Assembly: GCF_042433515.1 (NCBI RefSeq)
Contig: NZ_JBHLVH010000001.1
Location: forward strand, 74,576-138,575
DNA from: Kytococcus schroeteri
Lineage (GTDB): Bacteria > Actinomycetota > Actinomycetes > Actinomycetales > Dermatophilaceae
Length of the DNA: 64,000 bases
Reading direction: 5' to 3'
Shown: positions 16,047 through 23,762 of the stretch, piece after piece
How positions within the stretch are numbered: position 1 is the first letter of the stretch
How the letters are laid out: the number at the start of each line of letters is the position of its first letter
Made by a program: the position numbers and the translations under genes
The notes under the pieces: generated by a model
What the model saw: only the letters and a program-made list of their open reading frames with translations
Databases searched by the model: none
What the model was told of the DNA's origin: nothing

Positions 16047-16511
16047 TCAGAGGCGGGTCTCGACGGCGCGCTTCAGGCGCCCCAGGCCCTTCTCGAAGTC
16101 CCTGCCGATCATCGCGTCGAAGTCGGCCACCTTGTTGACCAGGGCCATGACGCGGCCGCGGGTGCCCGTCATCGTCCACGTCACCAGCGTGCCCACTGCG
16201 GTGGGGGCCAGGGTGAACGCCACCTGGTTGTCGGCGCGGAAGGGCTTCTCGAAGCGCAGGTCCAGGCTGACGCGCCCCACCTCGGAGTGGGTGATCTCCA
16301 TCTCGCCCTTGCCGGCCTTGCGGTTGCCCTCCCACGCGTAGGTGGCGCCCACGCCGTTGGCCGGGTCGGAGTAGCAGCGGCGCAGGTCGGGGTCCACCTC
16401 CTCCCAGGGCGACCACTGCTGCCACAGGTGCAGGTCGTTGAGGTACGGGAACACCTCCTCGGGGGAGGCGGAGATCTCGACGGAACGGGTCACCTGGAAG
16501 GTCTGGGCCAT
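16047..16511 (-). CDS. SRPBCC-family protein
   Basis: 154 residues. TFQVTRSVEISASPEEVFPYLNDL and LHLWQQWSPWE are the standard START-like SRPBCC beginning. Ligand and role are unknown. Its start ATG 16511 is preceded by CATGAT six bases upstream, a possible -10 for a leaderless mRNA. It is divergent from nadE with only 39 bases between the two start codons. Confidence 0.85.
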   Translation of the reverse strand: MAQTFQVTRSVEISASPEEVFPYLNDLHLWQQWSPWEEVDPDLRRCYSDPANGVGATYAWEGNRKAGKGEMEITHSEVGRVSLDLRFEKPFRADNQVAFTLAPTAVGTLVTWTMTGTRGRVMALVNKVADFDAMIGRDFEKGLGRLKRAVETRL

Positions 16512-16550
16512 GTGGCCATCATGGCGCACCTGCGGCCGTAGGGTGGCCTC
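16512..16550. promoter_or_regulatory. Overlapping divergent leaderless promoters
   Basis: Minus-strand CATGAT (16518-16523) lies six bases before the SRPBCC ATG. Plus-strand TAGGGT (16539-16544) lies six bases before the nadE ATG. Only 15 bases separate the two -10 boxes, so each -35 region must fall within the opposite promoter. Confidence 0.55.
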
Positions 16551-17393
16551 ATGCGCGATCTCCAGCGAGTGATCATCGACGAGATGGGCGTCAAGCCCTC
16601 CATCGACCCGGCGCGCGAGGTGGAGCGCCGCGTCGAGTTCCTGCGCGACTACCTGCAGGCCACGGGCACGAAGGGCTTCGTGCTCGGCATCTCCGGCGGG
16701 GTGGACTCCACGCTGGCCGGTCGGTTGGCACAGCTCGCAGCCGAGCGCCACCGGGAGCAGGGCGGCGAGGCCGTGTTCGTGGCCGTGCGCCTGCCGCACC
16801 ACGTGCAGGCCGACGAGGCCGACGCCGCTGAGGCGATGCGCTTCGTGGCCGCCGACGAGGAGGTCACCTTCGACATCGGGGCGGCCACCGACGCCTTCGA
16901 GGCCGAGTACGCCCGCGCGCTGGGCAGCCAGGTCAGCGACTTCTCCAAGGGCAACGTCAAGGCCCGCCTGCGCATGGTGGCGCAGTACGCCATCGCGGGG
17001 GAGCGGCGGATGCTGGTGATCGGCACCGACCACGGCGCGGAGTCCGTCACCGGGTTCTTCACGAAGTTCGGCGACGGCGGGGCCGACGTGCTGCCGCTGT
17101 ACGGGCTCGACAAGGGGCAGAACCGCGAGATCGCCCGCCACCTGGGCGCGCCGGAGCAGCTGTGGGCCAAGGAGCCGACGGCCGACCTGCTCGACGACCA
17201 GCCGCTGCGCTCCGACGAGGACGAGCTGGGCCTGACCTACGCGCACATCGACGCCTACCTGCAGGGCGAGGAGGTGCCCGCCGAGGTGGCCGAGCGCATC
17301 GAGCAGAAGTGGCGCACCTCGCGGCACAAGCGCACCACCCCCGTCACCCCCTTCCACACCTGGTGGCGGACCGACCACGGGACGGAGGACTGA
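16551..17393 (+). CDS. nadE: NH3-dependent NAD(+) synthetase
   Basis: 280 residues. Adenylates nicotinate adenine dinucleotide and amidates it to NAD+. The ATP-pyrophosphatase loop is FVLGISGGVDSTLAGRL near residue 47. GTDHGAESVTGFFTKFGDGGADV and the C-terminal KRTTPVTP match the short, ammonia-dependent NadE. There is no glutaminase domain. ATG 16551 is six bases after TAGGGT, so it is probably leaderless. One base separates its stop from the SDR gene. Confidence 0.97.
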   Translation: MRDLQRVIIDEMGVKPSIDPAREVERRVEFLRDYLQATGTKGFVLGISGGVDSTLAGRLAQLAAERHREQGGEAVFVAVRLPHHVQADEADAAEAMRFVAADEEVTFDIGAATDAFEAEYARALGSQVSDFSKGNVKARLRMVAQYAIAGERRMLVIGTDHGAESVTGFFTKFGDGGADVLPLYGLDKGQNREIARHLGAPEQLWAKEPTADLLDDQPLRSDEDELGLTYAHIDAYLQGEEVPAEVAERIEQKWRTSRHKRTTPVTPFHTWWRTDHGTED

Positions 17394-17394
17394 G

Positions 17395-18222
17395 ATGCAG
17401 CTCGAGGGAAAGGTGTTCGCCGTCACCGGCGGCGGTGACGGCATCGGCCGCGAGGTGGTGCTGGGGCTGCTGCGCGCCGGTGCCCGCGTGGCCGCGGTCG
17501 ACCGCTCCGCCGAGGGGCTGGCCGCCACGCGCGCCGAGGCGGTGAACGAGGGGGCCGGGGAGTTCCTGAGCACCCACGCCGTGGACGTCACCGACCGGGC
17601 TGCCGTGGAGGCGCTGCCCGAGGCCGTGGTGGCCGAGCACGGCGCGGTGGACGGCCTGCTCAACGTGGCCGGCGTCATCCAGCCGTTCGTCACCGTCGGG
17701 GAGCTGGCCGTCGAGGACGTGCGGCGCGTGGTGGACGTGAACTTCTGGGGCGTGGTCAACACCTGCCAGGCCTTCCTGCCGCACCTGCAGGCCCGCCCCG
17801 AGGCGGCGGTGCTCAACGTCTCGAGCATGGGGGCGCTCACCCCGGTGCCGGGGCAGGCCGCGTACGGCGCGAGCAAGGCGGCGGTGAAGTTGTTCACCGA
17901 GGCGCTGTACTGCGAGCTCAAGGACGGGCCGGTGGCGGTGACCGTCGCCTTCCCCGGGGCGGTGGAGACCGGCATCGCGGACAACTCCGGGGTGTCCGTG
18001 GGGGCGGCGGCGGACGACCCCGCGGCGGCCGAGGCGTCGTCCTTCCCCCGCACCAGCGCACCCGACGCGGCCGAGGTGATCCTGCGCGCCCTGGAGGAGG
18101 GGGCCTTCCGCGTGGTCATCGGGAAGGACGCGAGGTTCGTGGACCGTGCGAGCCGCATCGCCCCGCGGTGGGCGGCCGACCTCATCACCCGCAGGATGCA
18201 GAGCCTGCTGGAGCGCCGATGA
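17395..18222 (+). CDS. Short-chain dehydrogenase/reductase
   Basis: 275 residues. Rossmann cofactor motif VTGGGDGIGREV near residue 11, Asp in VDVTD, NVAGVIQ, catalytic Ser in NVSSMGA, and YGASK with the catalytic Tyr and Lys. NAD(P)-dependent oxidoreductase of unknown substrate. The FPGAVETGIADNSG segment is typical of classical SDRs. It starts one base after nadE and overlaps the TPR gene by four bases, so the three form one operon. The tie to NAD synthesis may be only positional. Confidence 0.93.
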   Translation: MQLEGKVFAVTGGGDGIGREVVLGLLRAGARVAAVDRSAEGLAATRAEAVNEGAGEFLSTHAVDVTDRAAVEALPEAVVAEHGAVDGLLNVAGVIQPFVTVGELAVEDVRRVVDVNFWGVVNTCQAFLPHLQARPEAAVLNVSSMGALTPVPGQAAYGASKAAVKLFTEALYCELKDGPVAVTVAFPGAVETGIADNSGVSVGAAADDPAAAEASSFPRTSAPDAAEVILRALEEGAFRVVIGKDARFVDRASRIAPRWAADLITRRMQSLLERR

Positions 18223-18551
18223 CCGAGCTGGACGACTACGAGCGCTTCCGCCGGGCGCAGTTCCTCTTCGAGCAGAAGCTCTACCGCGAGGCCGCCGTGG
18301 AGGCAGAGACCCTGCTGGGAACGGCCGACGCGGTGCACGGCCTGGCCGAGGTGCGGCTGCTGCTGGCGCGCGCGTACTTCCACTCCGCGCAGCTCACGCG
18401 GGCGGAGAACATGGCCCGGGAGATGCTGGCCGAGCGGCCCGAGGACTCCTATGCCGCGGTGCTGCTGGCCCGTTCGCTGGAGCGGCAGGGGCGCGACGCC
18501 GAGGCGGCGCCCTACCTGGAGCGGGCGCGGGTCCTCGGGCAGGACCTCTGA
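18219..18551 (+). CDS. Small tetratricopeptide-repeat protein
   Basis: 110 residues, all helical. Two to three degenerate TPR units are visible: AQFLFEQKLYREAAVEAETLL, AEVRLLLARAYFHSAQLTRAEN, and SYAAVLLARSLERQGRDAEAAPYLERA (the last given as its pattern Y-LxRA). Such repeats bind partner proteins. There is no signal or membrane segment. It starts with ATGA overlap at the end of the SDR gene. The partner is unknown. Confidence 0.85.
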   Translation: MTELDDYERFRRAQFLFEQKLYREAAVEAETLLGTADAVHGLAEVRLLLARAYFHSAQLTRAENMAREMLAERPEDSYAAVLLARSLERQGRDAEAAPYLERARVLGQDL

Positions 18552-18669
18552 GGCGGCTCCATCCCCCTCGCAGAAGTGGGTGGCGCGTCACGCTCCGGGG
18601 GCCTGTCGCCGCACGGTGCGGGTCCTGGCGTGAACGCCGTTGACATCCAGTCTCCCTCAGGCGGGCCCC

Positions 18670-18858
18670 GTGGCCACCGAGCTCAACCCGTACATCACCT
18701 TCGACGGCAACGCCGAGGAGGCCATGCGCTTCCACGGTGAGGCCTTCGGCGCCGAGCCGCAGATCATGACCTTCAAGGACGCCGGCATGGACCTGCCCGG
18801 CGAGTACGTGCAGGGCAACAACCTGCAGGTCTCCCTCTCCGGCGACGACGCCGCCTGA
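18670..18858 (+). pseudogene. Truncated PhnB-like VOC protein
   Basis: The frame LNPYITFDGNAEEAMRFHGE is the classic start of PhnB-like glyoxalase/VOC proteins. Family members are usually 130-160 residues, but here the frame ends after about 63 (SLSGDDAA, stop). The remaining halves of the fold are absent and the next sequence is a terminator hairpin. It is probably a decayed or deleted gene. GTG 18670 is the likely original start. Confidence 0.7.
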
Positions 18859-18920
18859 GCGACCCGACCCCAGCGGTCGCGCCCGACGGTGTGACCCACC
18901 CCGCCCCACCGCGGCGGAAT

Positions 18921-18955
18921 GGCACGCCCGGACCCTCGGTTGGTCCGGGCGTGCC
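18921..18955 (+). terminator. Hairpin terminator
   Basis: Perfect 14-bp stem, GGCACGCCCGGACC and its complement, with a seven-base loop. It closes the nadE/TPR/VOC unit and lies two bases before the chosen MFS start, which argues against any earlier start for that gene. Confidence 0.75.
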
Positions 18956-18956
18956 C

Positions 18957-20156
18957 GTGTCTGCCCACCCCGCCGCCCCCTCCGCCCACCTGCGCACCAG
19001 CGCCCGCACGCTCGTGCTCTGGCTCGCGGCGGCCACCTTCGGTATCGGGCTCACGGAGTTCGCCGCCATGACCCTGCTGCCCTTCTACGCGCGGGAGTTC
19101 GGCGTCACCGAGCCCCAGGCGTCGCGGGCGGTGAGCGCCTACGCGCTGGGGGTGGTGGTGGGTGCCCCCGTGCTCTCGGTGGTCATGGGCGGCTGGGAGC
19201 GTCGCCGCGCGCTGGTGGTGCTGCTGGGCATGTTCGCCACCGGCAACCTGCTGGCCGCCCTCGCCCCCTCGATGCCGTTGCTCGTCGGCGCCCGCTTCCT
19301 GGCCGGTCTGCCGCACGGTGCGCTGTTCGGCATCGCCCAGCTGGTGGCGGCCACCGCCATGGGGCGTGAGCGGGCGGCGCAGGCCGTGGCCTGGGTGATG
19401 ATGGGCCTGACGGTGGCCACCGTGGTGGGCGTGCCCACCGTGAGCGTCATCGGGCAGGCCACCACCTGGCGGCTGCCGTTCGCCCTGGTGGCCGTGGGTG
19501 GGCTGCTCCTGGCGGCCGTGCTCTGGCGTCTCGTGCCGCCGGGCGGCGGGCGCTCGGGCGGCACCTCGTTCCACGAGCTCAACGCACTGCGCAACCCGGA
19601 CGTGCTGCTCACCCTGGCCATGGGCGCCATCGGGTTCGGTGGCATGTTCGCCGTGTACTCGTTCCTCTCGGCCACCCTGCTGGAGAACACCGACGCGCCC
19701 GCTTGGGGCATCCCGCTGGTACTCATGGCCTACGGCGTGGGCGGCATCCTGGGCAACCTCGCGGCCGGGCGCACCCCCGCCGGGCGGCTGCTGCCCGTGG
19801 CCGGCGCCTTCCAGGCGTTCATCGGGGTGGCCACGTTGGTCTACTCGCTCACGGTGGACCACTGGTGGCTGATGCTGCTCTCGGTGGCCGTGGTGGGCTT
19901 CGGCGGCGGGCTCGTGGTGCCGCTGCAGACGCGGCTCATGCACGTGGCCGGTGAGGCGCAGACCATGGCGGCGGCCATGAACCATGCGGCCTTCAACGCG
20001 GCCAACGCGCTGGGGCCGGCCGTGGCGGGGGCGGCGCTCGCGGCCGGGTGGGGTTGGCACTCCACCGGGTGGGCCGGGGCTGCGCTGTCCGTCGGGGGCC
20101 TGGTGGTGTGGGCCGTGATGATGCTGCGCGATCGCGCCGCCCGCCCCGCGGCCTGA
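18957..20156 (+). CDS. MFS transporter (AraJ/DHA1-like)
   Basis: 399 residues, about 12 hydrophobic segments. IGLTEFAAMTLLPFYAREFG and the SAYALGVVVGAPV loop fit the DHA1 arabinose-efflux/AraJ-like group of exporters. The LAGLPHGALFGIAQLVAA motif is also typical. Substrate unknown. GTG 18957 was chosen because an upstream in-frame GTG at 18891 would translate through the terminator hairpin at 18921-18955. No ribosome site is obvious at either. Confidence 0.85.
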   Translation: MSAHPAAPSAHLRTSARTLVLWLAAATFGIGLTEFAAMTLLPFYAREFGVTEPQASRAVSAYALGVVVGAPVLSVVMGGWERRRALVVLLGMFATGNLLAALAPSMPLLVGARFLAGLPHGALFGIAQLVAATAMGRERAAQAVAWVMMGLTVATVVGVPTVSVIGQATTWRLPFALVAVGGLLLAAVLWRLVPPGGGRSGGTSFHELNALRNPDVLLTLAMGAIGFGGMFAVYSFLSATLLENTDAPAWGIPLVLMAYGVGGILGNLAAGRTPAGRLLPVAGAFQAFIGVATLVYSLTVDHWWLMLLSVAVVGFGGGLVVPLQTRLMHVAGEAQTMAAAMNHAAFNAANALGPAVAGAALAAGWGWHSTGWAGAALSVGGLVVWAVMMLRDRAARPAA

Positions 20157-20248
20157 GTCGCTGCGCGACGGTCCCACGGCCCGATCGCGCCGCCCGGCGA
20201 CGCGTGCCGCCCCGGCCTCACCGCGGCCCGATCGCACCGCCTCATCTG

Positions 20249-20350
20249 CGCGCACGGGAAACCTCCGGCCGCATGCGAAAGGTGCTGGTCACCCGGGAAA
20301 CATCCCGTGCGGCCAGCACCTTTCCCGTGCCGGGTGGGTTTTCGCGTGCG
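20249..20350. repeat. Extragenic multi-arm inverted repeat, family A copy 2
   Basis: Starts CGCACGGGAAACC, then GCATGCGAAAGGTGCTGG; the far side has CCAGCACCTTTCCCGTGC and finally TTTTCGCGTGCG. The units match those of the copy at 3547-3656. It fills most of the 259-base gap before the ATL gene. Confidence 0.65.
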
Positions 20351-20415
20351 GGCGGCCCAGCCCCGGCCCGGTGCCGTCCCGTCGAAGGCGCCCCACCCCG
20401 TGGCAGGCTGCCGCC

Positions 20416-20757
20416 GTGGACGAGCTGCTGGTGGAGAAGGTGCTGCGCTGCGTGGAGCTGGTGCCCGCGGGGCGGGTGGTGGCCTACGGCGAGGTCGGCC
20501 GCATCGTGGGGGCCGGGCCCCGACAGGTCGGCGCGGTGATGGCCCACCACGGGCACCTCGTGAGCTGGTGGCGGGTCACCAACTCCGACGGGGACCTCCC
20601 GCCGCACCTGCGCCCGCGGGCCGCCGAGCACTGGGCCGACGAGGGCATCGTCTGGAAGCCCAACGGGCTGGGATGCCGCATCGCCGACCACCGCGTGGAC
20701 CTCGAGGCCCTCGCCGCGGCCTGGCACACCGACACCGCCGACCTGCGAGAGGCCTGA
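20416..20757 (+). CDS. Alkyltransferase-like protein (MGMT fold, no active-site Cys)
   Basis: 113 residues. It matches the DNA-binding domain of O6-alkylguanine transferases: VLRCVELVPAGRVVAYGEVGRIVGAGPRQVG. Where MGMT has PCHRV, this protein reads SWWRVTNSDG, so the alkyl-accepting Cys is replaced by Trp. Alkyltransferase-like (ATL) proteins bind O6-alkylguanine and hand it to nucleotide excision repair. GTG 20416 lies six bases after CAGGCT, a possible -10. It converges on the MFS gene with four bases between stops. Confidence 0.9.
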   Translation: MDELLVEKVLRCVELVPAGRVVAYGEVGRIVGAGPRQVGAVMAHHGHLVSWWRVTNSDGDLPPHLRPRAAEHWADEGIVWKPNGLGCRIADHRVDLEALAAAWHTDTADLREA

Positions 20758-20761
20758 CCCG

Positions 20762-21985
20762 TCAGACGACCGCCGGTTCGTGCCCGCCGATCCACCGCGC
20801 CCCGCGGCCGATGAGCCCCGCCGCCACCAGCACCACGACCGCCGCGATGACGAACGGCCAGGCCACGCCGGCCCGCTCGGCCACGAGGGTGGAGACGTAC
20901 GGGGCCACCACGCCGCCCATCCAGCGCACGCAGTTGTAGCCCGCCGAGGCCACCGGACGCGGGGCGTCGGAGACCTCCATGGCCAGCTCGGTGTAGAGCG
21001 TGTTGTTCACGCCCAGGAGGGCGCCGGCGGCCACGGTGCACGCGATGACGACCGCCCGGGAGCCACCGGCTGCGGCCGCGGCCGTCACGCCGAGGTCCGC
21101 GGCCAGCAGCACCAGCACCGTGACGAGCGTGCGCGCCGTGCCCCACCGCGCCTGCAGCACCGGGGCCAGGAAGACCGACGTGAGGGCCAGCGCCAAGCCC
21201 CACCCGAAGAACACCGCGCCGATCGTGTACGGGCCCGCGTCCAGCACGAACGGCACGAACGCCAGCACCGTGAAGAAGCCGTAGTAGTAGAGCGCCCCGC
21301 TGGTGGAGACGATGCGCAGCCCGCCGTGTCCCAGGGCGCGTAGGGGGTCGGACAGCCGCGTGCGCTGCGCCGGGCGAGGCAGGTCGGGCAGCAGCACGAG
21401 CAGCGCCACGAAGGCCGCCGTCATCAGCACGGCCGTGCCGAAGAAGGGGGCCCGCCAGTGCCAGCCGCCCAGCACCGCGCCCAGGAGGGGGCCCAGTGAG
21501 AGGCCAGCGCCCAGCGCGGCCTCGTAGAGGATGATCGCGACGCTCGACCCACCGCTGGCCACGGCCACGATGACGGCCAGCGCGGTGGCCACGAACAGGG
21601 CGTTGCCCAGGCCCCACCCGGCCCGGAAACCCACCAGCTGGTCCACCGTCGAGGAGGTGCCGGACAGGGCGGCGAAGACGGCCACCAGGGCCAGGCCCAG
21701 CAGGAGCGTTCGCTTCCCGCCGATGCGGGAGCTCAACCAGCCGGTCACCAGCATCATCACCGCGGTGAGGGCGAAGTAGCTGGTGAACAGCAGCGAGACC
21801 TGCGAGTGCGTGGCGTCCAGGTTCTCCGCGATGGCGGGCAGGATCGGGTCCACCAGGCCGATGCCCATGAAGGCGAACACGCTGGCCAGGGCGGTGGCCC
21901 ACACGGCGGGCGGCTGGCGCAGCATCGAGGTGCGCTCGGCGGCGGCGACCTCCTCGGCGGAGGGGCGGTGGGTGGCTGTGGGCAC
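20762..21985 (-). CDS. MFS transporter, drug-efflux type
   Basis: 407 residues, about 12 hydrophobic segments. FMGIGLVDPILPAIAENLDAT and the SRIGGKRTLLLGL loop are typical of DHA1 drug exporters. The start GTG 21985 has GAGGAGA five bases upstream. It follows a MarR-family regulator gene by 41 bases in the same orientation, the usual layout for a ligand-induced efflux pump. Substrate not known. Confidence 0.9.
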   Translation of the reverse strand: MPTATHRPSAEEVAAAERTSMLRQPPAVWATALASVFAFMGIGLVDPILPAIAENLDATHSQVSLLFTSYFALTAVMMLVTGWLSSRIGGKRTLLLGLALVAVFAALSGTSSTVDQLVGFRAGWGLGNALFVATALAVIVAVASGGSSVAIILYEAALGAGLSLGPLLGAVLGGWHWRAPFFGTAVLMTAAFVALLVLLPDLPRPAQRTRLSDPLRALGHGGLRIVSTSGALYYYGFFTVLAFVPFVLDAGPYTIGAVFFGWGLALALTSVFLAPVLQARWGTARTLVTVLVLLAADLGVTAAAAAGGSRAVVIACTVAAGALLGVNNTLYTELAMEVSDAPRPVASAGYNCVRWMGGVVAPYVSTLVAERAGVAWPFVIAAVVVLVAAGLIGRGARWIGGHEPAVV

Positions 21986-22026
21986 GGGTCTCCTCTCGGT
22001 GGGACGGGTTCCTCGGTGGGCGAGGC

Positions 22027-22467
22027 TCAGGGGCGCTTGGCCGCGGCGGCCAGCGCCTGCAGGGCGGGTGCCGCGGCGGCCAGTGCCTCCCGCTCGGTGG
22101 CGCTGAGGGTGGCCACGGCATCGGCCAGGTAGGCGGCGCGGCGCTCGTCGCTGGCTGCCAGGGCGGCGCGTCCCTCCTCGGTGAGGTGCACGCGCTGCAC
22201 GCGCTGGTCGGCCTCGTCGCGGGTGCGGGTGACGTACCCGGCATCGGCCAGGCGCCGCACCATCGACGTGGCACTGGGCAGGCGCATGCCCCCGATGCGG
22301 GCGAGCTCGCCCATGGTGCGCGGCCCCTCGCGCAGGGCGGTGAGCGCGGTGGATTGGGAGGTGCTGAGTGCCTCGGTGTGGTCGAGGCCGCGCATCATCA
22401 CCACCACCTCGCGCAGGGCGCCGCGCAGGGCGTGGGCGGTGGCGAGGTCCTCGGGGCCGTGTCGCAT
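22027..22467 (-). CDS. MarR-family transcriptional regulator
   Basis: 146 residues. Winged helix-turn-helix: TMGELARIGGMRLPSATSMV (recognition region), RRLADAGYVTR, and the wing DEADQRVQRVHLTEEG. Flanking helices form the dimer interface. It probably represses itself and the downstream MFS exporter. The start is leaderless: ATG 22467 lies seven bases after TAGCCT. The promoter also contains the short palindrome CTATctcATAG (22478-22488), a candidate operator. Confidence 0.92.
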   Translation of the reverse strand: MRHGPEDLATAHALRGALREVVVMMRGLDHTEALSTSQSTALTALREGPRTMGELARIGGMRLPSATSMVRRLADAGYVTRTRDEADQRVQRVHLTEEGRAALAASDERRAAYLADAVATLSATEREALAAAAPALQALAAAAKRP

Positions 22468-22474
22468 GGTAGTG

Positions 22475-22499
22475 AGGCTATCTCATAGTAAGACTGCCT
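22475..22499 (-). promoter_or_regulatory. Promoter and candidate operator of the MarR-MFS unit
   Basis: Minus-strand -10 TAGCCT (22475-22480) overlaps CTATctcATAG (22478-22488). AGGC at 22475 and GCCT at 22496 form an outer pair. Autoregulation by the adjacent MarR protein is the likely use. Confidence 0.4.
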
Positions 22500-22562
22500 A
22501 AGTACATGGGAGGGTCCTCGCCGGCTGGCGGTCGCCCCGCCCGGTCGCGCCACAATGGCCCC

Positions 22563-23519
22563 ATGACCACCGACGCCTCGCAGTCCTCCGCCCCCGCTCC
22601 CTGGACCGGCCGCGACGACGGCCCCGGCCCCGAGCACCGCCGCTGGCACCACGTCGCGGCCGGGGCGACGGACGGCGGCCCGCGCGTGGGCGTGGTCGGC
22701 TTCGCCAGTGACGAGGGCGTGCGCCGCAACAAGGGCCGCCAGGGTGCGGCCGAGGCCCCGCCGCTGCTGCGCGGCGCCCTGGCCGGCATGGCCGCCCACA
22801 GGCCCTTCGCGCTGACCGACCACGGCGACACCGGCTACGAGGGGCGTGACCTCGAATCCGGTCACGAGGCCGTGGGTACCGCCATCGCCGCCTCGCTCGA
22901 CGCCGACGACCTCACCGTCGTGCTCGGCGGTGGCCACGAGACCGCGTGGGGCTGCTACCTGGGCCGCGCGCGCTCCCAGCGCTACGGCACCCCCGAGGCG
23001 ATGGGCCGCACCGCCGTGGTCAACCTGGACGCGCACTTCGACCTGCGCGAGGCCCCCGAGCCCAGCAGCGGCACCCCCTTCCTGCAGATGGCGCAGGCCG
23101 AGCAGGAGGCCGGCCGCGGGCTGGACTACACCGTCATCGGCATCGCCGAGTCGAGCAACACCGCCGTCCTGTTCGACGCCGCGCGCTCGCTGGGTGCCAC
23201 CTGGCTGCTCGACGTGGACTCCACCGAGGAGGCCGCCGTGGCCGCGGTGGACAAGGTGCTCGCCCGCGCGGACCACGTGCACCTGGAGATCGACCTCGAC
23301 GTGCTGCCCGCCGACATCGCGCCCGGTGTGAGCGCGCCGGCGGCCTACGGCGTGCCGATGCGGGTGTGCAGCGCCGTCGTGCGCCGCCTGGCGGCCTCCG
23401 GGAAGCTTCGCGTGGTGGACGTGGCCGAGTACAACCCGTCGGTGGACGTGGACTCGCGCACCGCCAAGGCCGCTGCCCGTCTGGTCACCGACATCGTCCA
23501 CGCCCTGCCGGGGGAGTGA
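22563..23519 (+). CDS. hutG: Formimidoylglutamase
   Basis: 318 residues. Ureohydrolase that splits N-formimidoyl-glutamate to glutamate and formamide in histidine breakdown. The Mn-binding motifs are present: VVLGGGHETAWG, VVNLDAHFDLRE and EIDLDVLPAD. The DEGVRRNKGRQGAAEAP loop marks HutG rather than arginase or agmatinase. ATG 22563 lies six bases after CACAAT, so it is probably leaderless. No other hut gene is adjacent. Confidence 0.93.
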   Translation: MTTDASQSSAPAPWTGRDDGPGPEHRRWHHVAAGATDGGPRVGVVGFASDEGVRRNKGRQGAAEAPPLLRGALAGMAAHRPFALTDHGDTGYEGRDLESGHEAVGTAIAASLDADDLTVVLGGGHETAWGCYLGRARSQRYGTPEAMGRTAVVNLDAHFDLREAPEPSSGTPFLQMAQAEQEAGRGLDYTVIGIAESSNTAVLFDAARSLGATWLLDVDSTEEAAVAAVDKVLARADHVHLEIDLDVLPADIAPGVSAPAAYGVPMRVCSAVVRRLAASGKLRVVDVAEYNPSVDVDSRTAKAAARLVTDIVHALPGE

Positions 23520-23552
23520 GCGTGGCTGCCCGTTGACCCCCCCTACCCCCCT

Positions 23553-23619
23553 CCCGTTGAGTCGTCGACTCTTGGGGCCGATGGGGGGAGTTGACCCCGA
23601 GGAGCGACGACTCAACGGG
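23553..23619. repeat. Long inverted repeat (family D)
   Basis: Perfect 15-base arms, CCCGTTGAGTCGTCG (23553-23567) and its complement (23605-23619), enclose 37 bases that include GGGGGGAGTTGACCCC. It lies just after hutG and could act as its terminator, but the loop is large and there is no T-run. A G-rich stretch follows at 23634-23655. Confidence 0.65.
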
Positions 23620-23656
23620 CCGCTTGGGTGGTGTCGGGGGGTGGGGGGGGGGTGGT

Positions 23657-23703
23657 ATAGGTGTCGACTATGCAAAACCGTCCGACTCATATACAGTGGC
23701 TAT
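23657..23703 (+). promoter_or_regulatory. Two OxyR-type sites upstream of ahpC
   Basis: ATAG-N7-CTAT (23657-23671, centred on GTCGAC) and ATAT-N7-CTAT (23689-23703), 32 bases or three helix turns apart. The first matches the OxyR half-site spacing exactly. The oxyR gene ends the same operon, so autoregulated peroxide induction is expected. Confidence 0.7.
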
Positions 23704-23762
23704 CGCAGTCGGGAACGTCGGCTGCACCCCCCAGACGTCAACAACGCAACGAGGGAGCACGC

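Noticed and set aside
18891..18956. Longer start for the MFS gene at GTG 18891
   Set aside because: The added stretch is the terminator hairpin at 18921-18955.
23634..23655. G-run as a G-quadruplex regulator of ahpC
   Set aside because: The G-run is real, but without spacing into regular G-tracts or any data it is only a possibility; the OxyR-type sites explain control better.
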